Below, piece by piece: positions 1 to 7,677 of a stretch of 14,156 nt of DNA (position 1 is the stretch's first letter; every line of letters begins with the position of its first letter). A model generated the notes under the pieces. That model was given only the letters and a program-made list of their open reading frames with translations, did no database searches and was not told the DNA's origin. The position numbers were made by a program, and so were the translations under genes. The DNA comes from a bacterium (lineage in GTDB: Bacteria > UBP15 > UBA6099 > JAJRTR01). Location: contig JAJRTR010000128.1 in assembly GCA_024278215.1 (NCBI GenBank), positions 1 to 14,156 of the forward strand. Direction: 5' to 3'.

Positions 1-1072
1 GGAACCGGACCGCCTTCATCGACGCGATAGGGATAAGATTCGATACGGGCAGCAGCGCGATGAAAAACCAGCCGATTGCAAATGTCGCAACAGGCGCGAC
101 GCGCCGCAGAGCGACAGCCGCGACGAGCATCGCCGCAAGACCCGCCGCCGACCACAGAACAACCGGCGCCATAACCGAATGAAATATCTCCGGCACGTAC
201 ACCGGGCACATGTTCTGCGCCGTCGCCAGCATCCTCGCATAGTCCGCGAACACCGGTATCATTGAAATGAGAGTGGCCGCCCGCGAACCGCCGTGGTAAT
301 GGTGGAACTGTCCGGTGATGTCCACGTATGAAGTTCTGAAAACAAGATATGTTACGGCGATGAGCGCGAAAGGAAGTGCGCCGCGCAGGGCGCGACCGGC
401 GGTTCTCGCGAGGCCGGTATCCTTGCCGGGGAAAATAAATTCGTAAATAAATACGATACATGGCACGATAATCGCCGACTCTTTGGACAGAAGAGCGAGC
501 GCGAAAGCGGCCCACGACAAGCCTGCGAACTTCATGTCTGTTTTCGTATGGAGCGCGGGGCCGGGCCGGTCGAAGCCGCGGCTTCCGCTGTCGTCGCGCC
601 GCCGCGCGGCGGAGATATAGAGTGCGACCGACGTGAAGACAAGCGGCGCGGCGAGCAGGTTTGCGCGACCGCCGGTGATCCACGGCACGACCTCCGCGTG
701 CACGGGATGCACCGCGTACAGCAGCGCCGCACAGAACGCCCATAACGTGTTGCCGAGCAGGCAGCGCGCCATAAAAAACATCGCCGCGCACGCCGCCGTG
801 AACAGCATCACGTTTGTAAAGTGATACCCGAACGGGACCGGCATATATGTGTTGTCCGCAAGGAGCGAAACGGACCGCAGCGGCCTGTAGAGCCGGTCCA
901 CCGGGTGCCTGAAGGCATCGAGCCAGTTCGACGCGCCGGTTATTTCAGAAACATTGTATATAATGTCGTGGTCGTCCCACACAAGGGTGTATTTGAATGT
1001 TGGATAGTATAGAAGAACGGCTGTCCCTATAACCACCGCCAGCATGACCACTGTGAGGTATCTGTCTTTCAT
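1..1072 (-). CDS. TMTC-like GT-C membrane glycosyltransferase, N-terminal part (truncated by window edge)
   Basis: I translated 357 codons from the ATG at 1072 without meeting a stop; the 3' end lies beyond base 1. The protein starts with a short cytoplasmic stretch, a first membrane helix (about residues 8-27) and VWDD at 31-34, the place where TMTC-like GT-C enzymes carry their acidic catalytic motif. Further family landmarks are YRPLRSVSL (62-70), AVHPVHAEVV (120-129), ALLSKES (193-199) and LPVSNLIPI (341-349). It is a paralogue of the genes at 5914-7677 and 11074-12989, which suggests that TPRs follow outside the window. The expected role is sugar transfer from a polyprenyl-phosphate donor on the periplasmic side; donor and acceptor are unknown. 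The start overlaps the stop of the GT2 gene as ATGA, with no clear Shine-Dalgarno, so translation is probably coupled. Oddity: the usual AERYLY after LPVSN reads KAVRF (353-357), lacking the conserved Glu. Family call fairly sure; activity inferred. Confidence 0.85.
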   Translation of the reverse strand, partial: MKDRYLTVVMLAVVIGTAVLLYYPTFKYTLVWDDHDIIYNVSEITGASNWLDAFRHPVDRLYRPLRSVSLLADNTYMPVPFGYHFTNVMLFTAACAAMFFMARCLLGNTLWAFCAALLYAVHPVHAEVVPWITGGRANLLAAPLVFTSVALYISAARRRDDSGSRGFDRPGPALHTKTDMKFAGLSWAAFALALLSKESAIIVPCIVFIYEFIFPGKDTGLARTAGRALRGALPFALIAVTYLVFRTSYVDITGQFHHYHGGSRAATLISMIPVFADYARMLATAQNMCPVYVPEIFHSVMAPVVLWSAAGLAAMLVAAVALRRVAPVATFAIGWFFIALLPVSNLIPIASMKAVRF

Positions 1073-1779
1073 CCCGATGCAATCGACTTCTTTATCCGGA
1101 GCATTCTCAAAAATGTGCGTTTTATATCTCCGGCTTCTATCTTTGATTTCCCGGCGCGTCGCGGGTAATGAGTCACCGGCACCTGCCGGATGCTGAAACC
1201 TTTCGCGCGGGCGCGTCCCAGCATTTCGGCGTTTATCAGGTAGTCGTCCGACTCAAGCGTCAGCGCGTCCAGCACGCTTCGTTTCATCAGCTTGAACGCG
1301 CAGTCGACATCGCGCACTTTCAGCCCGAACAGCAAGCGCACAAGCAGGTTGAACCCCTTCGCGAGGAACAATCTTATCCACGAGTCCGCCCTGTTTTTGC
1401 GGTATCCGATCACGAAATCAAACTTATGCGCATGAGGCAGTAGAAGCGCCAGTTCGCCGGGGTCGAACTGGTTGTCGCTGTCAGTGAAAAACACATATTC
1501 AAGCTCTGCGGCGGCGAAACCCGAACGCAGCGCCGCGCCGTATCCCATGTTACGCTCGTGACGAATCATTTTAAGGCACTTCATGTTATCTTTCATGTTG
1601 TCGAGCACAGCCTGCGTCCCGTCCGTGCTGCCGTCGTCGACAACTATTATCTCGAATTCCGCGGCATATTTTCTCAGCGCATTGTAGGCGCGGCAAACGG
1701 CAAGTTCTATATTTTCCTCCTCGTCGAGGGCGGGCATAATATATGAGATGCCGGGCAATTTATACACAGTTTCGCTCAA
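1069..1779 (-). CDS. GT2 family polyprenyl-phosphate sugar synthase (DPM1-like)
   Basis: This is a 236-residue GT-A fold glycosyltransferase of family 2, close in size and motifs to single-domain dolichyl-phosphate mannose synthases. Visible motifs are VVDDGSTDGT (46-55, nucleotide binding), NMGYGAALRSGF (77-88), the metal-binding TDSD (99-102), RDVDCAFKLMKR (156-167) and RRAGKSK (207-213), the last typical of DPM1/GtrB-type enzymes. There is no C-terminal membrane domain, so it is probably peripheral on the cytoplasmic face. By family it would move a sugar from a nucleotide-sugar to polyprenyl phosphate, making the lipid-linked donor that GT-C enzymes use. Being the only such synthase among seven GT-C-like genes, it is the likely donor supplier for the locus, which is inference. 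The start is a TTG overlapping the upstream stop as TTGA; a good AAGGTGG site six bases before it supports this start. The mannose versus glucose or other sugar specificity cannot be read from the sequence. Confidence 0.88.
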   Translation of the reverse strand: MSETVYKLPGISYIMPALDEEENIELAVCRAYNALRKYAAEFEIIVVDDGSTDGTQAVLDNMKDNMKCLKMIRHERNMGYGAALRSGFAAAELEYVFFTDSDNQFDPGELALLLPHAHKFDFVIGYRKNRADSWIRLFLAKGFNLLVRLLFGLKVRDVDCAFKLMKRSVLDALTLESDDYLINAEMLGRARAKGFSIRQVPVTHYPRRAGKSKIEAGDIKRTFLRMLRIKKSIASG

Positions 1780-3770
1780 GGGTTGCCACCTTCCTTGATC
1801 CTGTCGACAATGTTTTTATATTCGGGCCGGATCGCCGCTGCTTTCCCGAACGCTTCGAGCGCGGCGCGCCGTTCGCCACGCCGGTGATATATCTCGCCCG
1901 CAACTGCGTGCAATCCCGCGATTCGGTCATTAACTTCAATGCCTCGCAGTGCGGTTTCGAGTGCCTTGCTGTCGAGTCCTTCGACATAATAGATGTATGC
2001 GAGCGCGCGCAACGCAGTGAGATTATCCGGGCTGAGCGACAGGCTGCGCTCGAGTTCGCCGCGCACAATTACCTTTTCACGCTGTGGCGTCTTCTTCCAG
2101 GCGTAAGCCCTGTCGAGCGCGGTGTGCGAGTCGGTCATCGTGTAGATATTGTCGGCGATAAGCGCGTGTTGCGCCGGGGTGTCTTTCGCGTAAATCTGCA
2201 CCACAGTATCCCAGTATACAAGGAACCACGGACCTTTGCCCCTGATGATCGCCTGCCCTGTGGCGGGCCTGTCGGATCGAATAACCGCGAATGTCAGGCC
2301 ATATTCAGACTGCATCTTATTCCACTCTTCGGGCGTCGGCGCCTGTTCGAATGCGATTACCCGGCTGTACAATTCAGGTCCGTACACCGGAACGCGACCG
2401 TCGATGAAGACTTTGTGTTCGGGGTACAGGCCAAAGATCAGCGGTCCGCCAAGTCCGAATGTGTTATACATATTGCCTTCAAATCTGTTGTTCTTAATAA
2501 ACTCTATCGCGGATTCCGGGTAAAAACTTTCGTTGATTCCCGTGCCCCATACGAATTTATGATCTTTGTAAGACAGGAAGTACCCGGCTGAAGTGAATGT
2601 GAAAATGATCAGGCCGGCGGCTAATGCACGGAATGTTTTATTACACAACAGACCGCCCGCCGCCGCGCTGAGATGAACCGCGACAATCGGCGCGGCGAAC
2701 ATCGCGAACATTGCAATAAAACGACGCGACCTGAGCGACATATACGCCGTCAGGCAGAATAACAATAAATGAAAGATATTAAGCCGCCTGCGGCCCGCAG
2801 TAAATGAGACAATGCCCGCCGCCAGGAAGAACGGCACGGCGAAGCGACCCGCCGCGCCCGCGCCTGTCGTAAAATATTCGCGCCACGGCACCGGTGCCCA
2901 CTCCGCTATGTGTTTCAGGAAAACGATGTTGCCCGAAAACTCCAGAGGCGCGACCAGGCCGTGTGTTCCATAAGGATTCAGCAGTATCGCAAACAGCACA
3001 GCGACGAGTATATAGCCGAGACGCCGCATATTGCCCGATGTCAACTCCGGCTGAAGTGTCGAACCTGTTTTCGTGTTTATAACAACGGCCGCCGCCGCTG
3101 CGACAACGGCGAAAAACACCAGTACGATTCCCAGCGGCGCGCCGGGGTGAAAATTGACCCACAGCGCCTGCATGACGGGGATCATTATCATTACAATGAC
3201 AATCCGGCGTTGCTCCGGGTCACCGGCCGGCGCGTCCGAATCGCCGGCAACTTTGTGGACTGCACTGCTCTTTGCAGTTGTGATACGTGTAATCAGGTAG
3301 AAGAAAGCGGACGCGAACAGGAGCGAGAAGAGTTCCGGACGCGGCGTCAGACGTATACGCGAGGCAAACGCCGCAACCGCAAGCAGGGGCGCGAGCAGCA
3401 ACGGGTCGCCGCCCGCGCGGCTGCCCGCAAAGAAAAGAACACAAAAAATGAGCACGGAAATAGCACTGACTAATATTTGCAGACCCTTCACTCCATATTT
3501 GTTGTAAACGGCGTACAGATAGTAGTCGCCCATCCATTCGTCATTTACCCATTTCGCGCCTTCGCGGGTGTGCGAAAAAGGATCGGTCTGCGGCAACTGC
3601 CTCGACTCTGGCTCCTGCTGCGCCGTCGCAGCTATGATTTCTCCAGACTTGATATGCCACCATGTGTCAGTTTCCCATACTTTTACATAAGTTATGAATG
3701 CGACAAGCGCAAGCAGGCAGTACAAAGCGATCCTGCCCGGGTTGTCTTCTTTGGTTTTGTTCATAAACAT
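1776..3770 (-). CDS. Polytopic GT-C-like membrane protein with soluble domain and C-terminal TPRs
   Basis: The 664-residue protein has a first helix at about 13-30, then a conserved acidic and aromatic loop: TDTWWHIKSGE (34-44), DPFSHT (63-68) and WVNDEWMGD (74-82). A helical membrane part follows to about residue 410. After it comes a soluble domain with GNMYNTFGLGG (432-442) and VFIDGR (454-459), then about two to three TPR units (roughly 570-655). This layout is known from many bacterial membrane proteins annotated only as hypothetical or TPR proteins; the topology and the first-loop acidic residues recall GT-C transferases, but no member's activity is known to me. An Asp or Glu in the 34-44 or 63-82 loop would be the catalytic candidate. 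It follows an 81-base gap after the previous gene and overlaps the GT2 gene by TTGA. Start: ATG at 3770 or at 3764 (MFMNK); neither has a clear ribosome site. In the gap a CCGG stem with a T5 run (3824-3841) is too short to call a terminator. Confidence 0.8.
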   Translation of the reverse strand: MFMNKTKEDNPGRIALYCLLALVAFITYVKVWETDTWWHIKSGEIIAATAQQEPESRQLPQTDPFSHTREGAKWVNDEWMGDYYLYAVYNKYGVKGLQILVSAISVLIFCVLFFAGSRAGGDPLLLAPLLAVAAFASRIRLTPRPELFSLLFASAFFYLITRITTAKSSAVHKVAGDSDAPAGDPEQRRIVIVMIMIPVMQALWVNFHPGAPLGIVLVFFAVVAAAAAVVINTKTGSTLQPELTSGNMRRLGYILVAVLFAILLNPYGTHGLVAPLEFSGNIVFLKHIAEWAPVPWREYFTTGAGAAGRFAVPFFLAAGIVSFTAGRRRLNIFHLLLFCLTAYMSLRSRRFIAMFAMFAAPIVAVHLSAAAGGLLCNKTFRALAAGLIIFTFTSAGYFLSYKDHKFVWGTGINESFYPESAIEFIKNNRFEGNMYNTFGLGGPLIFGLYPEHKVFIDGRVPVYGPELYSRVIAFEQAPTPEEWNKMQSEYGLTFAVIRSDRPATGQAIIRGKGPWFLVYWDTVVQIYAKDTPAQHALIADNIYTMTDSHTALDRAYAWKKTPQREKVIVRGELERSLSLSPDNLTALRALAYIYYVEGLDSKALETALRGIEVNDRIAGLHAVAGEIYHRRGERRAALEAFGKAAAIRPEYKNIVDRIKEGGNP
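1786..1792 (-). promoter_or_regulatory. Shine-Dalgarno site for the TTG start of the GT2 gene
   Basis: Minus-strand AAGGTGG, one mismatch from AAGGAGG, lies six bases before the TTG at 1779-1777. It is inside the end of the preceding gene. It decides the start, since the next ATG (residue 15) would cut into the first beta strand. It is also one of the few clear ribosome sites in the operon. Confidence 0.6.
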
Positions 3771-3851
3771 ACCGCGATACCAATTGCGAAAACAATTCTC
3801 ACCGATACCGAACTGCGATTACGAAAAACCGGTAAGTCCGGATATTTTATA

Positions 3852-5807
3852 TCAATTTGCGCCGGAAATCTTTTTTCGCGCCTGCTCGACGATATCGTCA
3901 CCGGGGTCGAACGCCGCAGCCCTGCCGATATAGGTGGCCGCATCTTCTGTGTTTCCGTATCTCAGTTCGATCATCGCCATAAATGCGAAGGCGCGGGCGA
4001 CAAGTGTTGTTTTTCCCATCTTTTCGATTTGTGTAAAGACAGCGAAGTGTGTGAACGCTTCCTCGTATTCGGCTTTATTGTACAGCAGCACAGCAAGGTT
4101 GTAGTGCGCCTCGGCGATTGTCGGGTCAGACTCGACAGCCTTTCTGAAATACTCGATGGCTATGTCTTTGCGCCCTGCCATGTTCGCCATTTTTCCGAGG
4201 TTGAAGTTCGCCGGGGCGTGCGAGGGATCGATAGTGAGGGCCTCGCTATATTCATTCAACGCGAGCAAAGGCCTATCCAGGTTCATATAGGTTATCCCAA
4301 GTGAATAATGCTTATGGGCGGGAGATTTCGAAGCGAAGGCGAGGGCGGCAAAGTAGTTCATGAGCAGAATCCCGGCCATGGCTGTTACCGTACCGACCGC
4401 GAACGCGAATGAGATGCGGTTGTTTTCTTCCCGCAAATAATAAGCGCAAACCAGGAAAAGTGAAAAGACGGTGAAGAGATAGATATAAAGCGAGTACGCC
4501 GCCGGGATGGTATTAATAATGGCAGGCAGCCACGCAGCCCGCAAAACGCCGTTTGCAAACAGCTTGAGGCAGTATTCGGTGACAGGTGCGTCGATTATTT
4601 GAGGCACATGCGGGTTTGTCGCCGTAATGAGCAGAAACAGTGCCGAGGAGGCCGCGAACGCGCCCATGAAAAGTCCTCCTGTGAATCGGCCCGCGTTTCT
4701 AAGGCTGAACACGCAAAGAAAAACCATAAAGGGCAGCATGCCCACAAGGTGCCTCGGCCCGGCCGACATGCCGCCGCCGGGTATGGGAAGCGAAGCGTTA
4801 ATGAGAATGTGAATGATGACGATCGCGCCGGCCGCGATAACCGGTTTCCGCCAGTGCGCGTCGCGCAGTCCGGCGAAAAAGCCGGGGACTGAAAACAGAA
4901 GGAACGGCGACAGGAAAAACAGGCCGCGACCGGGCTTCAGCAGAATGTCGTATAACGCGGAAAGATGCGGATATGTGATCCCGCCGAGCCCGCGGGCGTG
5001 GGCTTCGGCAAAAGGCGTGTAACTTTCGTGGAGGTAGCCGATTGTCAACCAACCGCCGAACGCCGCATGGTTGTACATGAAAAATACGGAGGCGGCGACC
5101 AGAACTCCGGGAACGAGCAGAAGCAGTGAAGATCGCTTTTCGATGATCGACGACGCGAGCAGAAGCAGAACGACAGCGTGAGCCGCGGTCGGGTAGTCGA
5201 TGACAACCATATAAGCGGCGGTGAATCCGGAAATCAGCATTACGGAAGCCGAAGGCGGGTGTTCGCGGCAAAGAATATAAAAGAGGATAAAGGAAATTAC
5301 CGCCGCCGGTACATGGCCGTAGAACAGCGTCGAGTACGGATACCACAGTGTCGCGAAAGCCAGCGCGAGCGTACATGCGAATGAGACGGAGAGGCTTTTG
5401 CAGACGGAAAAAACAATAAGAAAGAATATGCTTGCGAGCACAGCCGCGGGAAGCGACACGAGGAACATCGTGCAAATATGACGGAAGAGAATATTGTCGG
5501 GATCGACCTGTCCGAAAGACGAATAGGCCCACGCGACCGGGAGCGCGGCAAGCGACAGGCCCGGCGCTTTGTCCGTGTAATAATGGCCGTCGACGTACGC
5601 CTTGTCAATCGTGTTAAGGTGCCATTTGTCGATATTCAGCGAATGTTCGGTGATCATCGACGCCGTGAGATCGAGTCTCGTGTTGACGTTGTCGGCGGGG
5701 ATCGGTGTGAGGAAATATGAAAACGCGAAAAATGTAATAATGAACAGCAGCAGGGACAGCGTACGTGCTTTCGACTCATAATTATGTTGTTGCAGATAAG
5801 TTTTCAT
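3852..5807 (-). CDS. GT-C-like membrane protein of the GHYY-DKAPG family with C-terminal TPRs (copy 2)
   Basis: The 651-residue protein has a first helix (about 17-35), a loop with RLDL (44-47), LNID and GHYYTDKAPG (74-83), then about ten hydrophobic segments, and three to four TPRs from about residue 493 (one ends in LTIDP, the next in VESDP). It is plainly a paralogue of the gene at 7674-9494. Both share RLDL, LNID, NTIDKA, GHYY-DKAPG, GLFY, RGLF, GPR with LPF, and PHVP before the last helices. The Asp residues of RLDL and DKAPG are the likely counterparts of GT-C catalytic acids, which is inference. I know of no characterised member, so a polyprenyl-phosphate-sugar transferase is a guess from fold and neighbours. 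The TPRs would lie in the periplasm if topology follows TMTC. The start at 5807 has no strong ribosome site and is separated by 106 bases from the preceding large gene. An 81-base gap follows. Confidence 0.82.
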   Translation of the reverse strand: MKTYLQQHNYESKARTLSLLLFIITFFAFSYFLTPIPADNVNTRLDLTASMITEHSLNIDKWHLNTIDKAYVDGHYYTDKAPGLSLAALPVAWAYSSFGQVDPDNILFRHICTMFLVSLPAAVLASIFFLIVFSVCKSLSVSFACTLALAFATLWYPYSTLFYGHVPAAVISFILFYILCREHPPSASVMLISGFTAAYMVVIDYPTAAHAVVLLLLASSIIEKRSSLLLLVPGVLVAASVFFMYNHAAFGGWLTIGYLHESYTPFAEAHARGLGGITYPHLSALYDILLKPGRGLFFLSPFLLFSVPGFFAGLRDAHWRKPVIAAGAIVIIHILINASLPIPGGGMSAGPRHLVGMLPFMVFLCVFSLRNAGRFTGGLFMGAFAASSALFLLITATNPHVPQIIDAPVTEYCLKLFANGVLRAAWLPAIINTIPAAYSLYIYLFTVFSLFLVCAYYLREENNRISFAFAVGTVTAMAGILLMNYFAALAFASKSPAHKHYSLGITYMNLDRPLLALNEYSEALTIDPSHAPANFNLGKMANMAGRKDIAIEYFRKAVESDPTIAEAHYNLAVLLYNKAEYEEAFTHFAVFTQIEKMGKTTLVARAFAFMAMIELRYGNTEDAATYIGRAAAFDPGDDIVEQARKKISGAN

Positions 5808-5831
5808 ATCACACGTTTATGAAAATGCGAT

Positions 5832-5924
5832 TCAGAAAAAAACGCGGTAAGCGTCGAGCGGGTAGAAAAACAGAGTCGCGGAAACGATAAAAAACAGGAA
5901 TGAATATCCGCGACTACTGTTCAT
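5832..5924 (-). CDS. Possible 30-residue hydrophobic membrane peptide, or gene remnant
   Basis: An ATG at 5924, inside the last codons of the preceding gene, is followed by 30 codons: a polar start (MNSSRGYS), one hydrophobic span (FLFFIVSATLFFY) and the end PLDAYRVFF. A purine-rich GGAAAGAAG sits just before it and could serve as a ribosome site. It nearly fills the 106-base gap before the next large gene. The stop directly follows a run of seven T (minus strand); reading with one T fewer would extend the frame to a stop that overlaps the next ATG as ATGA, the junction style of this operon. It could be a real micro-protein, the remnant of a larger membrane gene, or chance. No family recognised. 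Confidence 0.25.
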   Translation of the reverse strand: MNSSRGYSFLFFIVSATLFFYPLDAYRVFF

Positions 5925-7677
5925 TACTTCTTTCCATTTCCTGTTCGAGGTAGTCCCGCATGACGAGGGCGCGATGATTATCAGGAGAAGTTGCGAGTAT
6001 ACGATTACACATATCAAGGGCCGCGTCTATTTTGCCGAGCTGGTGATACACCATTGCAAGGTATAACATGGCGGAAGGATTATAGGTACTGAGTTCGATT
6101 CCACGTTCGAGGGCTTTTTCAGCGACGTTCAACCTGCCGAGTTTTATGGAGGCCACGCCGATGTTGAGGTATGGAGAAGCCGCCTCGGGGTTGTAGCGGG
6201 TTGCTTCGGAAAAGAAGAAGATCGCCGTTTCGAGCCTGCCCTGCCGTGCGGCGACAATGCCGAGGTTGGTGAGTGCGCGATAGAGGCTGCCATAGCGGAA
6301 GTCCGACTGCCTGCCTTCCGCCGCCAGACGAACCGCCACGACGAGAGTATTACCCGCGTCTTCGAGGCGGTCTTCATCGAGGTATGCAAGTCCGAGGTTC
6401 ACCATCGCGCGGGCCGACGCCGGCGCGCAGTTGCAGGCGTCCTCCCAGAACTCGACGCGACTGTCCCAGACGCGGTTTCTCCTGTGCGTCATGAAGCCTG
6501 CCGCCGCTATTGCCGCTATCATCAGCACAGCCAGAATCGACCGGTTAAGGAAAGGGAATGGTCTGTCGCCTGACAGAAAAAGGTAATCGGCGGCGACGGC
6601 GATCGCCAAGAAAAAGCCTATGGAAGCGATATAAAGATAGCGCTCGGCCATTACGACACCGATGGGAATGATGTTGCTGACCGGCAACATGAATAAGATG
6701 AACCATGCCACACCGAAAGCTACAGGACGGCGGACGAGATAGAACAACAACGCGGTGCCCGACAGTGCGATAAGGACGAATATCGCAATGAGTGTCGCAG
6801 GGTCGCCGAGCGACGGATGCTCTGCAAAGAGGTAATCGACGCATTGTATGTCGGGCCAGAAAAGTAGATTAATGTAGCGCGCGAACGCCTGAATCATGAT
6901 CACGGCGGTGGATCGGAAATTGCCACCGTGGTATATGAGCACCTCGTGAGGCCCCTGCATCGGGCCGAAGCGGATGATAAGATAAAATATGGCGGGAACA
7001 GCGAACAGCGCCGCCGTGCCCCATGCGCGCGCCACACTCTTTTCGTCGCTCAGGTAATATTCATAAGCGAGTATAACGCACGGGAACACAACTGCCGTCT
7101 CCTTGGAAAAAACGGCGAGCAGGGCAAGAATGAGCGAAATAAACAGATATACCGGCGACGCGCCGTCCCTGTATTTGATGTAGACAATCAAGGAAGCGAG
7201 ACAGAAAAACGCCGCGAGGAGATCCTCGCGGAAAGTTATCGCGTTTATGGCTTCAGTCTGGATCGGATGCAGAGCGAAGAGCAGGGCCACGCCGAGCGAG
7301 AGCCAGTACTTTCTCGTGAAACGCGCCAGAAGCGCCAGCACCATGAACACGTTCATGATGTGCAGCACGATGTTGAACATGTGGTATCCGCCGGAGTGGA
7401 GGTCCCAGAGATAATATTCGATCATGAAAGTGAGTGTGGTCACCGGTCTGTAGGATAATTCGACAGGCTGCGTGAAATACGTCTTGTCGAAAAGGTGCGG
7501 GATGTTGGAAATGCTGTGAATAAAGTGATTGTCCTGAATCAGGTATGTGTCGTCCCATATAAACGGGTTGTCGAGCGTGTTGTAATAGGCGAAAATAACA
7601 GCGCAGAAAATGATGATTATGGCGGCGAGCCTGGCCCCCTGCGAAACAGTTGCGTTTGTATCAGCAGTACCGTTCAT
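5914..7677 (-). CDS. TMTC-like GT-C membrane glycosyltransferase with C-terminal TPRs (copy 2)
   Basis: The 587-residue protein begins at the ATG at 7677, which overlaps the preceding stop as ATGA; the frame is open further upstream to 7866, but that stretch is Arg-rich shadow of the overlapping gene and is rejected. Landmarks: first helix (16-32), IWDD (40-43, acidic motif of the first loop), YRPVTTLTF (76-84), LHPIQTEAI (136-144) followed by FRED, FSKET (190-194), LPVSNIIPIG (331-340) and AERYLY (344-349). About four TPRs run from residue 425 to the end. These are the marks of the TMTC-like (DUF1736-containing) GT-C group; eukaryotic TMTC proteins are O-mannosyltransferases with lumenal TPRs. 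The bacterial enzyme would be expected to transfer a sugar from a polyprenyl-phosphate donor in the periplasm, with TPRs binding the acceptor; this is inference. It is the most complete and canonical of the three copies here. Confidence 0.88.
   Translation of the reverse strand: MNGTADTNATVSQGARLAAIIIIFCAVIFAYYNTLDNPFIWDDTYLIQDNHFIHSISNIPHLFDKTYFTQPVELSYRPVTTLTFMIEYYLWDLHSGGYHMFNIVLHIMNVFMVLALLARFTRKYWLSLGVALLFALHPIQTEAINAITFREDLLAAFFCLASLIVYIKYRDGASPVYLFISLILALLAVFSKETAVVFPCVILAYEYYLSDEKSVARAWGTAALFAVPAIFYLIIRFGPMQGPHEVLIYHGGNFRSTAVIMIQAFARYINLLFWPDIQCVDYLFAEHPSLGDPATLIAIFVLIALSGTALLFYLVRRPVAFGVAWFILFMLPVSNIIPIGVVMAERYLYIASIGFFLAIAVAADYLFLSGDRPFPFLNRSILAVLMIAAIAAAGFMTHRRNRVWDSRVEFWEDACNCAPASARAMVNLGLAYLDEDRLEDAGNTLVVAVRLAAEGRQSDFRYGSLYRALTNLGIVAARQGRLETAIFFFSEATRYNPEAASPYLNIGVASIKLGRLNVAEKALERGIELSTYNPSAMLYLAMVYHQLGKIDAALDMCNRILATSPDNHRALVMRDYLEQEMERSNEQ

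Noticed and set aside
3824-3841. Intrinsic terminator in the gap after the gene at 3852-5807
   Set aside because: The stem is only CCGG paired with CCGG before five T on the minus strand, too weak to call.
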